Positions 8,263-17,672 of a stretch of DNA of 64,000 bases are shown one piece after another. The position numbers and the translations under genes are program-made. Origin of the DNA: Sphingobium sp. OAS761 (lineage in GTDB: Bacteria; Pseudomonadota; Alphaproteobacteria; Sphingomonadales; Sphingomonadaceae); the NCBI RefSeq assembly GCF_024168485.1, contig NZ_JALJVY010000007.1, positions 186,001 through 250,000 of the forward strand, given 5' to 3'. Each line of letters begins with the position of its first letter. Position 1 is the first letter of the stretch. The notes below the pieces were generated by a model. It had not been told where the DNA came from. It ran no database searches and saw only the letters and a list, made by a program, of their open reading frames with translations.

Positions 8263-9573
8263 CTAACCGACGCCGACGTTGCCCATGCCATTGAGGAAAA
8301 TGCGGACGGCGTCGATCTCGACCGACGGCGACATGCCGCCTGCGGACATGCTTTCCCGGAAAAGCGCCTGATTTCCGCGGATCGAGAGCAGGCGAAACTG
8401 TTCTGCCGCAAAGTCGACATGATCCACGCACAGCAATCCTTCGCGCCGCGCTTCATCGAATTTGCGCGATAACGCCGCGATTTCCCCGCGCCGGCTCAAG
8501 GCATAGATGCCGGAACAAAGGGCTGGGAACCTCTGCGCCTCGGCTACGGCCAAGCGAAGCAGCTTGATATTGTCATGGTCCCTGAACCGCATGTTCAAGA
8601 TCCGCCCAGCGGCGCGCAGGGCCTCCTGAACATCGCCCGACAGCGCCAAAGGCTTGCGGGCGTCGTACAATCTCTGAGCATGCCAGAGCATCGTCTGTTC
8701 AAAGAGGATTTCCTTGCTCCTGAACTGGCGCAGGAGTGTCATTTTCGAAACGCCGGTCGCGTCCGCAATCATCTGGAGACTTGCCCGCAAATATCCGTGC
8801 TCCAGGAAAATATCGACGCATGTCTGCAACAGATCCTCGAACTGGTCGCGGGACAGGCGCATCCCCGCCGACCTGCGACGGTCATAAAGATCCGACATGT
8901 CGTCCACATCGATCTGCGGCAGTGCCAAGCCATCGCGGTGCGACGATACGCCAGCGCGCGCCCGGTACCCCCGGCGGAACAATGTCGAGACTGATTCCAG
9001 CCACGCCTGCTCAAGCGGTCCGGTCAACATGGGCAGGCCAACCACGTCCCAAAGGCCGTTGATCGACACGAAACCGAACGCGGTCTGGAAAAAGGATATG
9101 TCGACATCGCGCGAAAGCCCCGTCAGCACTTGCGTGTCGAAAAAATCCCGCAAGGGACCGGCTCTGCTTTTCCAGAGCGCGTGAATCGCGTCCGCCCGCT
9201 CGGGCAGGCGAGCCGCCAGTTCGATGCTGACGCGATAAAGGCCTATCATTTCGGAGGATAATGTCACCGACCGCACCCACCGGGCCAATTCGGCAAGGTC
9301 GGTCGACATGTCGCCCGCCAGACTGGGAAGCCCCACCGCCACATTGGCCCGCGCGGTCACATGGTCCACCGTGGTTTCCAATATCTCCGCCTTGGACGCA
9401 AAGAAGCCGTAGATCGTGGATTTGCTGACCCGAGCGCCGGCAGCGATCCGCTCCACACTCATCCCATCGAAACCATGTGCGAGCAATTCCCTGCTCGCCG
9501 CATCCAGGATCGCGTCGAGCGATGAGGGTTGCGGCCCGCTCGCGCGCTTCTCGACTGCTCCCGACACAACCAT
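8263..9573 (-). CDS. tandem double-TetR transcriptional regulator
   Basis: About 436 residues, roughly twice a normal TetR. Two complete TetR N-terminal DNA-binding domains are visible: residues 19-66 (RIAAGARVSKSTIYGFFASK) and 244-291 (MIADATGVSKMTLLRQFRSK), each followed by an all-helical regulatory half of about 150 residues. It is divergently placed 95 nt from the arylsulfatase gene, so it is a likely local repressor of the sulfatase/receptor operon. Start is uncertain: ATGs at 9573, 9594 and 9633 are in frame, none with a good ribosome site. 9573 was chosen to keep the intergenic promoter free. One polypeptide with two operator-reading heads is uncommon. Confidence 0.85.
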   Translation of the reverse strand: MVVSGAVEKRASGPQPSSLDAILDAASRELLAHGFDGMSVERIAAGARVSKSTIYGFFASKAEILETTVDHVTARANVAVGLPSLAGDMSTDLAELARWVRSVTLSSEMIGLYRVSIELAARLPERADAIHALWKSRAGPLRDFFDTQVLTGLSRDVDISFFQTAFGFVSINGLWDVVGLPMLTGPLEQAWLESVSTLFRRGYRARAGVSSHRDGLALPQIDVDDMSDLYDRRRSAGMRLSRDQFEDLLQTCVDIFLEHGYLRASLQMIADATGVSKMTLLRQFRSKEILFEQTMLWHAQRLYDARKPLALSGDVQEALRAAGRILNMRFRDHDNIKLLRLAVAEAQRFPALCSGIYALSRRGEIAALSRKFDEARREGLLCVDHVDFAAEQFRLLSIRGNQALFRESMSAGGMSPSVEIDAVRIFLNGMGNVGVG

Positions 9574-9586
9574 GCTCGCGCTTATC

Positions 9587-9643
9587 GGTTGCATCGGCGC
9601 TGGACGCAACCAAGTTGACCGATACGATACCATACTGTACTGT
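9587..9643 (+). promoter_or_regulatory. candidate sulfatase promoter and TetR operator
   Basis: Within the divergent intergenic region there is TTGACC (9615-9620), 17 nt, then TACTGT (9638-9643), a plausible -35/-10 pair for the sulfatase gene. The spacer holds four imperfect 5-mers in tandem (GATAC GATAC CATAC TGTAC, 9621-9640). An inverted pair GGTTGC / GCAACC flanks 9587-9611. Either is a reasonable binding site for the adjacent double TetR. Inferred from sequence only. Confidence 0.4.
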
Positions 9644-9668
9644 GCTCGAAAATATCAGGGAGGACAGG

Positions 9669-11990
9669 ATGCGCAGGTGGAGCCGGTTTACGGCGTTGTG
9701 GACGACAGCGGGCCTTTCGCTGGCCACCGTCCAGGCAGCGGAACCCGATCGCACGAGTTTGCCGATAAGTTCACCGGCCTATTCCGGACGCTTGGGCGAA
9801 ACATATCGCGATACCGATCCTCCCCAGCCACACAGGCCGGTGACCGCGCCTGCGGGGGCGCCCAACATCCTGCTGGTGCTGACCGACGATGTCGGCTTTG
9901 CTGCCGCCAGTACCTTTGGTGGGCCGGTCCCCACCCCAAATCTGGACCGCCTGGCCAGAAATGGGCTGCGCTATACCCGCTTCCATACGACCGCAATGTG
10001 TTCGCCGACGCGCGCAGCCTTGCTGACGGGCCGCAATGCACAGGCGGCACATAGCGGCATCGTGACCGATTCGGCGGATGGCTATCCCGGATATGACGGC
10101 CGCATTCCCCGCAGCGCGGCATCGATCGGCCGGATCCTGACGGCCAACGGCTACAACAGCGCATGGATCGGCAAGCATCACAATGTTCCTGCCAGCGACC
10201 AGGGGCCGGCAGGACCGTTCGACCTGTGGCCATCGGGCCTGGGCTTCGAACATTTCTACGGTTTCATCGGCGGCGATACCAACCAATGGCAGCCCCGCCT
10301 GTATCGCGGGCATGAAGCCGTCGCCGACCAGCCTCCGCCGGGAGAGACGCTGGATCATCTGCTGGTCGACGATGCTGTCAACTGGCTGCACCAGCAACAG
10401 GCCGCAGCACCCGGCAAGCCGTTTTTCCTGTATCTGGCCCCCGGCAGCGCGCACGCACCGCATCAGGCACCCAAGGCCTGGATCGACCGGTTCAAGGGCC
10501 ATTTCGACGCGGGCTGGGATGCACTGCGCGAAGCCAGCCTGAAGCGTCAGATCGCCTCCGGGATCGCGCCGCCCGGGACGCGGTTGACGGCACGCCCCAG
10601 CGCCATTCCTGCCTGGTCCAGCCTGTCGCCCGACGAAAAGCGGGCCGATGCGCGGATGATGGAGGTCTATGCGGCGATGCTGGCATATCAGGATGCCCAG
10701 ATCGGGCGGCTGCTGGACGAAATGGAGCGCATGGGCGTCGCCGAGGACACTTTGGTGATCTTCATCGAAGGCGACAACGGCGCGAGTGCCGAAGGAACCC
10801 CGGAAGGGTCCATGAACGAACTTGGCACCATGGCGAACGGGGTCAAGGAGAGTGCCGAGAGCAAGATCGCCGCAATCGACGAGATGGGTGGCCCGCGCAG
10901 CTATCAATTATTCCCGGTCGGCTGGGCCTGGGCGACCAACGCACCATTCCAGTGGACAAAGCAGATAGCGTCGCATCTTGGCGGAACCCGCAACGGCATG
11001 GTCATATCCTGGCCGGAAAAGATCCGCGAGACAGGTGGCGTTCGCACGGAATTCGGCCACGTCGTCGACATAGTGCCGACCATCCTGGAAGTTACGGGAA
11101 TTCCCGCGCCCTCCTCTGTGGACGGGGTAACGCAGCAGCCGCTTGCCGGGGTCAGCCTGGCGTACAGTTTTGCAGCCAGCGCGAAGGAAAGGCCCCGCAC
11201 CCAATATTTCGAAATGCTGGGCAATCGCGCGCTGTACCGCGACGGATGGTGGGCGAACACGGTACCGGCCCGGCTCCCGTGGACCCCCGTCGGTACAGCA
11301 AATTCGCCGGCCGACTATCGGTGGGAACTGTACGATCTGCGAAGCGACTTCAGCCAATCGAAGGATGTTTCCGCAGCGCATCGCGATCTGCTTGCGGACA
11401 TGCAGCGCGCGTGGGCCGCGCAGGCCAGGGCGAACAATGTATATCCGCTGGACGACCGGCTTACCCGGTCGGGACCCGTGCCCGCCCCGCCGCGCAACCG
11501 TTATGACTATTGGGGCGCCGGCATCAGCGTGGCGCAACCGGCCGCGCCGGCGCTGGGTATAGGATCATGGACACTGGATACCGACATTGTCGTTCCGAAC
11601 GACGGTGCGAGCGGCGCCATCGTCGCTACCGGCAGCCTGTTCGGCGGCTGGTCCTTCTACCTCGACCAGGGGCGGCCGACCGTCGTGCACGCCGCGTCCC
11701 AGCAAGAAGGCGACAGCTATCGGGTAGCGGGCTCCGTCCCCCTGAAGGCGGGGCCATCGCATCTTCGGTTTGATTTCAGATCGCGCGGCATGATGCGGGG
11801 CGGGTTCATGACCATCAGCGTCGACAATGCCATCGTGGCGCAAGGCGATATCGGCCGAACGGCGCTGTTCATGGCTGGCCTGGGAGAGACATTCGATACG
11901 GGCCGCGATACCGGCGCGCCGGTCGTCGATTACGGCGGTCCATCGGAATTCCCGGGTGAAATCCGGCATGTCGCAGTCCGTCGGAAATAG
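9669..11990 (+). CDS. arylsulfatase (formylglycine-dependent, S1 family)
   Basis: 773 residues with a signal peptide (about 1-23), so periplasmic. The sulfatase domain begins PNILLVLTDDVGF (metal-binding Asp 73-74) and carries the formylglycine motif CSPTR with Cys111, then GRN. It resembles large mycobacterial-type arylsulfatases (AtsA-like: TFGGP, RFHTTAMCSPTRAALLTGRN). Asp/Asn ligands are likely in IEGDNGASAEG. The C-terminal ~150 residues form an extra beta-rich region. It hydrolyses sulfate esters; the natural substrate is unknown. Cys-type sulfatases need a maturation enzyme, not seen here. Start at 9669 has GGGAGGACAGG in front. A TonB receptor follows 55 nt downstream. Confidence 0.92.
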   Translation: MRRWSRFTALWTTAGLSLATVQAAEPDRTSLPISSPAYSGRLGETYRDTDPPQPHRPVTAPAGAPNILLVLTDDVGFAAASTFGGPVPTPNLDRLARNGLRYTRFHTTAMCSPTRAALLTGRNAQAAHSGIVTDSADGYPGYDGRIPRSAASIGRILTANGYNSAWIGKHHNVPASDQGPAGPFDLWPSGLGFEHFYGFIGGDTNQWQPRLYRGHEAVADQPPPGETLDHLLVDDAVNWLHQQQAAAPGKPFFLYLAPGSAHAPHQAPKAWIDRFKGHFDAGWDALREASLKRQIASGIAPPGTRLTARPSAIPAWSSLSPDEKRADARMMEVYAAMLAYQDAQIGRLLDEMERMGVAEDTLVIFIEGDNGASAEGTPEGSMNELGTMANGVKESAESKIAAIDEMGGPRSYQLFPVGWAWATNAPFQWTKQIASHLGGTRNGMVISWPEKIRETGGVRTEFGHVVDIVPTILEVTGIPAPSSVDGVTQQPLAGVSLAYSFAASAKERPRTQYFEMLGNRALYRDGWWANTVPARLPWTPVGTANSPADYRWELYDLRSDFSQSKDVSAAHRDLLADMQRAWAAQARANNVYPLDDRLTRSGPVPAPPRNRYDYWGAGISVAQPAAPALGIGSWTLDTDIVVPNDGASGAIVATGSLFGGWSFYLDQGRPTVVHAASQQEGDSYRVAGSVPLKAGPSHLRFDFRSRGMMRGGFMTISVDNAIVAQGDIGRTALFMAGLGETFDTGRDTGAPVVDYGGPSEFPGEIRHVAVRRK

Positions 11991-12045
11991 CGGGACAAGG
12001 CCCTGCCCAACCAGGGCAGAAGAACGAAACTCGGGGAGGAAGTTA

Positions 12046-14649
12046 ATGAAATTCAGGACTTTTATGGTGTCTGGCGTGTGCCTGACCGCCGTCATGACAG
12101 GCGCAGCGATACCCGTCGCCGCGCAAACGACCCAGGAAGCGGCCGGCAATGGCGAAGCGGGCATTGCCGACATCGTAGTGACTGCCAATCGGCGCGAGGA
12201 AAGCGGCCAGCGCGTGCCCATCGCCGTCACCGTGCTGAACGCTGACGCACTGCGCCAGCAGGGCGTCGTGTCGAGCCAGGACCTGATGAGCAAGATCCCC
12301 TCAGTCGTGGTCGGCCCCAACGCGACCCAGCGCAGCGCCGAAGCCGTTACCATTCGCGGTCAGGGTCAGACCAGTCTGGCCGCGCCAGGCGTGGTCAAAT
12401 ATTTTGACGAAGTGCCGCTGATCACGGGCGCGGCTATTGGCAACCAGGGCGGTCCCGGCACCTTTTTCGACGTGGGGTCCGTTCAGGTTCTGCGCGGACC
12501 GCAGGGGACCTTGTTCGGCCGCAATACAACGGGCGGTGCCTTGCTGATTTCGCCGACGAAGCCGGTAGACCGCGCGGAAGGTTATGTGTCTGCGCAAATC
12601 GGCAATTATCGTGACCGAGAATTTGAGGCGGTCGTGAACGCACCGGTTGTTCCCGATCGGCTGTTCGTGCGCGTCGGATTTAATCAGGTCGACCGTAACG
12701 GCTTCACGCGCGACGTAGGTGTCGACGATTTAAAGTTGTCCCTGCCCTTTCAGGGCCCGGGCTTCACCACAGCGGTTCTGCCGGGAATGCTGCTGCCCGG
12801 CAATTTCCGCAACACCGGCATCGCGAACCTGCCCGGCGTCGACAATGCCCGCTCTGGATATGCCGGCAAGGATTATGACGACAGGCATTATACCAACGTC
12901 CGGCTGGGGGTCGTGTGGAAGCCGGCCGAAGGCGTCGAAAACTATTTTCAGGCTTTTTATACCAACGCCCACAACAACGGCACCGGTCAGGTGCTGACCG
13001 CGGTGCGACCCAATGGCACTTCGCTGATCAACCTGATTTCGAACGCCTATGGCGGCAACGGTACGTTCCTGCCTTTGCCAAACGCGGACGTGGCTGCCTA
13101 TCTGGCCCGTCAGCAGGCCATGGGACCGCGTCGTGTATCCCTGAACAACGACCAGTTCGAAAAGCTTGAAGTCTGGGGCCTCATCGACACGCTGAGCGTC
13201 GACCTGTCCAGTTCGCTCACATTCCGCAATATCGTCAGCTATCAGCGCATGACGCAAAATTATGCCTGGGACCTGGACGGGTCCTATTTTCCCGTGCTGG
13301 GACAAGTGCCCGGATATGTTCTCCCCCCGCGCGCGGGAACGGCCATGCCCGCCGATTTTCCGGCGGACAGCTACGTCGCCGGGACGGCGACGCGCATAAC
13401 CGACCTTAGCCAGGTAACGGCCGAACCGCAGCTTCAGGGACGGCTGTTCGACGACCAGGCGACATTCGTGCTGGGCGGCTTCTATTCCTATGTCCGGCCG
13501 CAGGGCCCGCAAGGCATCGGAAGTTACAACGGTGCCACATTCGGAACTACCGCCTTTGCCGTCCGTACCCGGAGCAAGGCAGTCTACGGCCAGACCAGCA
13601 TCGACCTGGGCCTGCTCGCGCCTTCGTTGAAGGACCTCAAGGTAACATTGGGAGGGCGGCAGACCTGGGACGAAACACGCGGGTCCCGATCCGCGCCCAG
13701 CTTCTACAATATTCCGTTCGCAACGGCTTCGCTCGACAGTTCCGCCTTCACCTGGAATGTCGGACTGGATTATCGGGTAACGTCCGGCATCCTGCTCTAT
13801 GGCAAGGCGAGCAAGGGCTATAAAAGCGGGGGCTTCAACTTCCTTGCCGTCAGGGCCGAAGGGCTGACCTATCAGCCCGAACATGTCCGCAGCTACGAAA
13901 TCGGCATGAAAACCGACTTTCGCCTGGGCGCCATGCCCGTCCGTCTCAATCTCAACGCCTACAATCTCGACTATAAGAATATTCAGCGCGCATTCGGGGA
14001 TGCGGTGGCCAGCGCGAACCCCCAAACCGGGCTGGACCAAGGTCAAATCACCTATAATATCGGCGGCGCCCGCATCCGCGGCATCGAACTGGAAGCCAGT
14101 ATCAAGCCGTTCCCCGATGTCACGATCAGCGGCAACTATGCCTATACGAAGGGCAAATATACCGACTACAAGCTGGGCGTGGCGTTCGACCCGCTCGCAC
14201 CGGTCAAGGATACCTGCAACGGTCCCGTGACGCTGACGCCGGCCGGCCCGAACATTGTCGACCTGAACTGCATTCCGTTTTCCAACGTGGCCAAAAACCA
14301 GTTCAGCGTGAATGGCCGATACGAAAAGCCCCTTCCCGGTGTCGCGGGCATATTGGCATTCTCGATCAATTATAGCTGGATGGGACCGCGGTACCAGACA
14401 CCATCCTCGACCCCTGCGGACGAACCGTTCGGCCGGCTGGAATCCTTTGGGCTGCTGGGTGCGGGCGTGGAATGGAACGGGATCATGGGAACGAGACTGG
14501 ATGCCCGTATCTTCGGCACCAACCTGACGAACAAGGTATATCGCATCAGCAGCGCGCCGGGTTACAGCACGTCTCTGGGCTATGTCACCAGCATCTATGG
14601 CGAGCCGCGCATGTATGGCCTCAGCTTGCGATATCATTTCGGAGAATGA
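12046..14649 (+). CDS. TonB-dependent outer-membrane receptor
   Basis: 867 residues. Signal peptide 1-27 (ends VAAQ), TonB-box/plug region beginning ADIVVTANRREESGQRVPIAV, then PSVVVGP and the plug hallmark VLRGPQGTLFGRNTTGG, and a 22-strand-type barrel finishing YGLSLRYHFGE. The FGE ending is slightly off the usual terminal aromatic. Such receptors import ligands across the outer membrane with TonB energy. Placed directly behind the sulfatase, it may import the sulfated substrate or its product. GGGGAGGAAG supports the start; frames opening earlier overlap the sulfatase. Confidence 0.93.
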   Translation: MKFRTFMVSGVCLTAVMTGAAIPVAAQTTQEAAGNGEAGIADIVVTANRREESGQRVPIAVTVLNADALRQQGVVSSQDLMSKIPSVVVGPNATQRSAEAVTIRGQGQTSLAAPGVVKYFDEVPLITGAAIGNQGGPGTFFDVGSVQVLRGPQGTLFGRNTTGGALLISPTKPVDRAEGYVSAQIGNYRDREFEAVVNAPVVPDRLFVRVGFNQVDRNGFTRDVGVDDLKLSLPFQGPGFTTAVLPGMLLPGNFRNTGIANLPGVDNARSGYAGKDYDDRHYTNVRLGVVWKPAEGVENYFQAFYTNAHNNGTGQVLTAVRPNGTSLINLISNAYGGNGTFLPLPNADVAAYLARQQAMGPRRVSLNNDQFEKLEVWGLIDTLSVDLSSSLTFRNIVSYQRMTQNYAWDLDGSYFPVLGQVPGYVLPPRAGTAMPADFPADSYVAGTATRITDLSQVTAEPQLQGRLFDDQATFVLGGFYSYVRPQGPQGIGSYNGATFGTTAFAVRTRSKAVYGQTSIDLGLLAPSLKDLKVTLGGRQTWDETRGSRSAPSFYNIPFATASLDSSAFTWNVGLDYRVTSGILLYGKASKGYKSGGFNFLAVRAEGLTYQPEHVRSYEIGMKTDFRLGAMPVRLNLNAYNLDYKNIQRAFGDAVASANPQTGLDQGQITYNIGGARIRGIELEASIKPFPDVTISGNYAYTKGKYTDYKLGVAFDPLAPVKDTCNGPVTLTPAGPNIVDLNCIPFSNVAKNQFSVNGRYEKPLPGVAGILAFSINYSWMGPRYQTPSSTPADEPFGRLESFGLLGAGVEWNGIMGTRLDARIFGTNLTNKVYRISSAPGYSTSLGYVTSIYGEPRMYGLSLRYHFGE

Positions 14650-14655
14650 CAAGCA

Positions 14656-14687
14656 CCGGGTCATCCTTCGACCGGAAGGGTGACCGG
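14656..14687 (+). terminator. hairpin after the TonB receptor
   Basis: An imperfect inverted repeat (GGTCATCCTTC against GAAGGGTGACC) begins 7 nt after the receptor stop. It lacks a U-run, so it may be an RNA-stabilising hairpin instead of a terminator. Confidence 0.4.
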
Positions 14688-14818
14688 CCACCGCTGTCGG
14701 CGCCATGTTCGGCGGTCGCGACGGGGAGCGCGGTGGCTGGAGCAGTCAGAGCCATGCCGGCAGCACCAGCACCAGGCTACGGCAGGCGCGAGCGGTAATA
14801 CCTCTTCCCAAGGATCGG

Positions 14819-14846
14819 AAAGGCCCGGTGGAGACGCCGGGCCTTT
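14819..14846 (+). terminator. intrinsic terminator
   Basis: Perfect 10-bp stem AAAGGCCCGG / CCGGGCCTTT with an 8-nt loop and a short T-run. It lies between the receptor and the DUF486 gene and most likely ends the sulfatase-receptor transcript. Confidence 0.75.
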
Positions 14847-14911
14847 CATGCGCGCTTGCCTTCGCGATGCGGCCGGCCCTACAGCAGCGCCTTCCCCCTG
14901 CCGAGCGCGCC

Positions 14912-15250
14912 ATGCCCACCATATTGCTCCTGATCGTCTCCAACCTGTTCATGACCGTCGCCTGGTACTGGCATCTCAAGGGCGGGATGGAAAAGCCGAT
15001 CCTCCTCGTCATCCTCATCAGTTGGGGCATCGCTTTGTTCGAATATTGCCTGGCGGTACCGGCCAACCGCATCGGCTACGCCCATGGCTGGACCGCGGGA
15101 CAGCTCAAGGTTGCGCAGGAAGCGATCGCGCTCATCATCTTCGGCGGGTTCATGGTGACAGTGCTGGGCGAACCGCTGCACTGGCGCCATTTCGCCGCGT
15201 TCGGCTGCATCATGGCGGCGGTGGCGTTTCTGTTCGTGGGTCGGAACTGA
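14912..15250 (+). CDS. DUF486 family small membrane protein
   Basis: 112 residues with four hydrophobic segments: 1-18 (MPTILLLIVSNLFMTVAWYW), about 28-48, 70-86 and 92-110. The WHLKG motif, EYCLAVPANR and GEPLHW are typical of DUF486, small proteins distantly related to drug/metabolite transporters. Transport activity is not established. The ATG at 14912 was chosen because upstream in-frame sequence is not membrane-like and overlaps the terminator; its ribosome site is weak. It converges on queA. Confidence 0.8.
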   Translation: MPTILLLIVSNLFMTVAWYWHLKGGMEKPILLVILISWGIALFEYCLAVPANRIGYAHGWTAGQLKVAQEAIALIIFGGFMVTVLGEPLHWRHFAAFGCIMAAVAFLFVGRN

Positions 15251-15256
15251 GCGGCA

Positions 15257-16285
15257 TCAGGGAAGAAGCAGGCTGGAATCCCCATAGCTGTAGAAGCGGT
15301 AGCCGCCCGCGACTGCATGGGCATAGGCCGCCTGCATCCGCTCCCGCCCCATCAGTGCGCTGACCAGCATGAACAGCGTCGACCTGGGCAGGTGGAAATT
15401 GGTCATCAGCCCATCCACCGCCCGGAACCGATAACCGGGCGTGATGAAGATGCGGGTGTCGGCCTCGAAGGGGCGTATGACGCCATTTTCATCGGCGGCA
15501 CTTTCCAGAAGCCGCAGAGAGGTCGTCCCCACCGCGATTACGCGACCGCCAGCAGATCGGGCCGCGTTCAAACGGTCCGCTGCGTCGGAATCGATGCACC
15601 CCCATTCGGCATGCATGCGATGATCGTCGGTATCGTCCGCCTTCACCGGCAGGAACGTGCCCGCCCCCACATGCAGGGTCAGCGTTTCGGTCACGATACC
15701 CGCATCTGAGAGTGCCGCCATCAGCGTCGGCGTGAAGTGCAACGCGGCAGTCGGCGCAGCGACGGCCCCTTCCTGACGCGCGAACATCGTCTGATAATCG
15801 CTCAGATCGCGCTCGTCGGCCGGACGCTTGCTGGCAATATAGGGGGGCAATGGCATCCGCCCCGCCCTTTCCAGCAATATCTCGACCGGCTCGTCACCTT
15901 CGAAAGACAAGGTGACGCCGCCATCGGCATCGCGCGCACCGGCAATCGCCGTCACGTCCGACCCGAAGTCGATCCGGTCACCGGCGCGCACCCGCTTCGC
16001 ATTGCGAAGAAAGGCCTGCCAATCGCGCGTCCCGAGCCGCTTGTGCAGGGTCGCGCCGATCCGGGCCTCGCCGCGCGTGCCCTCCAACTGTGCGGGGATC
16101 ACCTTGGTGTCGTTGAACACCAGCACATCGCCGGCCCGCAGCAACGAAGGAAGATCGCGCACGACGCGATCCGCAAAAGCGCCGCCCCCCGGGACCAGCA
16201 GCAAGCGCGCCGAATCGCGGGGATCGGCGGGCCGGAGCGCTATATTCTCCGCAGGCAGATCGAAATCGAAAAGATCGACGCGCAT
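15257..16285 (-). CDS. queA: tRNA preQ1(34) S-adenosylmethionine ribosyltransferase-isomerase
   Basis: 342 residues, normal for QueA. Recognisable segments are the N-terminal [33 protein letters not shown](T)-like [21 protein letters not shown] and [15 protein letters not shown]. The enzyme transfers the ribosyl group of SAM to preQ1 in the anticodon wobble position, making epoxyqueuosine. It follows the cyclophilin gene by 27 nt on the same strand and probably shares its transcript (coaD-ppi-queA). Confidence 0.96.
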   Translation of the reverse strand: MRVDLFDFDLPAENIALRPADPRDSARLLLVPGGGAFADRVVRDLPSLLRAGDVLVFNDTKVIPAQLEGTRGEARIGATLHKRLGTRDWQAFLRNAKRVRAGDRIDFGSDVTAIAGARDADGGVTLSFEGDEPVEILLERAGRMPLPPYIASKRPADERDLSDYQTMFARQEGAVAAPTAALHFTPTLMAALSDAGIVTETLTLHVGAGTFLPVKADDTDDHRMHAEWGCIDSDAADRLNAARSAGGRVIAVGTTSLRLLESAADENGVIRPFEADTRIFITPGYRFRAVDGLMTNFHLPRSTLFMLVSALMGRERMQAAYAHAVAGGYRFYSYGDSSLLLP

Positions 16286-16312
16286 GACTATCGGGTGCGC
16301 AGGCGCGCGACC

Positions 16313-17056
16313 TTATTCCCCGGTGGGGCTGAGCGGCCCGGACGGCAGGATCGCGGGGGCGGCCGGCGCGGTGGAAGGCAGCGGCGCGGTCACCGGCGGC
16401 TTGCCGTCGCTTTCCACCGATGCCTGGAGGATCACCGTCGGATTGGCCGGCGGCTCACCCTGGGCGATGGCATCGACATATTGCATCCCCTCGATCACGC
16501 GACCGAAGACGGTGTATTTCTTGTCGAGCTGCATCCGCGGCAGGAAAAGGATGAAAAACTGGCTGTTCGCGCTATCGTCGCTCTGGGCGCGCGCCATCGA
16601 CACGGTCCCGCGCAGATGCGGCATCGGATTGAATTCGGCCGGCAGGTCGGGAAGGCTCGATCCGCCCGTCCCGTCTCCCTTGGGGTCGCCGCCCTGCGCC
16701 ATGAAGCCGGGAATGACGCGGTGAAACTTCAGCCCGTTGTAGAAACCCTGGCGCGTCAGCGTCTTGATCCGCTCCACATGATTGGGTGCTATGTCGGGCC
16801 GGAGCTGGATACGCACGCGCCCCCCGCTGGACAGGTCGAGGTCCCAGATATTCTCGGGATCGGCCGGAACCGTGGCCGGCGGCAGCTTGAGCGCGGGATC
16901 GGTGCCCAGCGACTTGACATTTTCCTGCGCGCGCGCGGCCGCCTCCGCCTTCTTGAGTTCCTCGGCTTTGCCGCCCCCGCCCTGGGCGAAGGCCACACCG
17001 GACACCGACAGGGCGAAGCCGATCGCAACGGTCTTGAACGCGCAGTTAAGACGCAT
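16313..17056 (-). CDS. exported cyclophilin-type peptidyl-prolyl isomerase
   Basis: 247 residues. Signal peptide 1-24 (ends GVAFA), a charged linker, then a cyclophilin domain about 70-215 with FHRVIPGF (111-118, catalytic Arg113), AQGGDPKGDGTGG and QFFI. A Pro/Ala-rich tail follows. It catalyses cis-trans isomerisation of Xaa-Pro bonds, probably in the periplasm. The ATG at 17056 has GAGGAAAG 10 nt upstream and gives a proper signal peptide; a second candidate is the ATG at 17083. Confidence 0.9.
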   Translation of the reverse strand: MRLNCAFKTVAIGFALSVSGVAFAQGGGGKAEELKKAEAAARAQENVKSLGTDPALKLPPATVPADPENIWDLDLSSGGRVRIQLRPDIAPNHVERIKTLTRQGFYNGLKFHRVIPGFMAQGGDPKGDGTGGSSLPDLPAEFNPMPHLRGTVSMARAQSDDSANSQFFILFLPRMQLDKKYTVFGRVIEGMQYVDAIAQGEPPANPTVILQASVESDGKPPVTAPLPSTAPAAPAILPSGPLSPTGE

Positions 17057-17156
17057 GAATGACGCTTTCCTCAAAATGAACATCTGCACCGGGTGTTTGC
17101 AGCCCTGATAACGCCCTGTTCGCGATTGGCAACTGAACGCAGGCTGAGCCGACCCT

Positions 17157-17669
17157 TCAGCCTTGTCCCTTGCGGCCGACCGCAGCCACCCGTGCCTCCA
17201 CCTCGGCACGGATCGCGGGGCTGACGAATTTGCGAATAGGCCCGCCATATAGCGCGATTTCCTTGACCAGACGCGATGCGATGGGTTGCAGCGACACGTC
17301 CGCCATCAGGAAAACCGTCTCGACGCGGCTGTTGATCTGCTGGTTCATGCCCGCCATCTGATATTCATATTCGAAGTCGGCAACCGCCCGAAGTCCACGG
17401 ATGATGACATTGGCCCCCTGCGATTCGGCAAAGTCCATCAGCAGAGAGTTGAAACCGGTGACGACGATGTCGGCATCGATGTCCGTGCATTCGCGCCGAA
17501 CCATGTCCAGCCGCTCCTCGTCGGAGAACATAGGAGACTTGGCGATGTTCGTGGTCACGCCGATGACCAGCTTGTCGACCAGCTTGGCCCCGCGCCGGAT
17601 GATATCCATGTGCCCCAGCGTGATCGGATCGAAAGTACCGGGGTAAACACCCACGCGCGGCTTGGTCAT
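17157..17669 (-). CDS. coaD: phosphopantetheine adenylyltransferase
   Basis: 170 residues, typical of CoaD. The nucleotidyltransferase motif is GTFDPITLGH (residues 11-20), and IIRGLRAVADFEYEYQMAGMN is the conserved pantetheine-binding stretch. It catalyses the fourth step of coenzyme A synthesis from phosphopantetheine and ATP. It begins 3 nt after the ispA stop on the same strand, so the order xseB-ispA-coaD is probably an operon. Confidence 0.96.
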   Translation of the reverse strand: MTKPRVGVYPGTFDPITLGHMDIIRRGAKLVDKLVIGVTTNIAKSPMFSDEERLDMVRRECTDIDADIVVTGFNSLLMDFAESQGANVIIRGLRAVADFEYEYQMAGMNQQINSRVETVFLMADVSLQPIASRLVKEIALYGGPIRKFVSPAIRAEVEARVAAVGRKGQG

Positions 17670-17672
17670 GGC

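Noticed and set aside
12730..14706. 658-codon open frame on the minus strand
   Set aside because: Antisense to the TonB receptor barrel; no start context and no recognisable motif.
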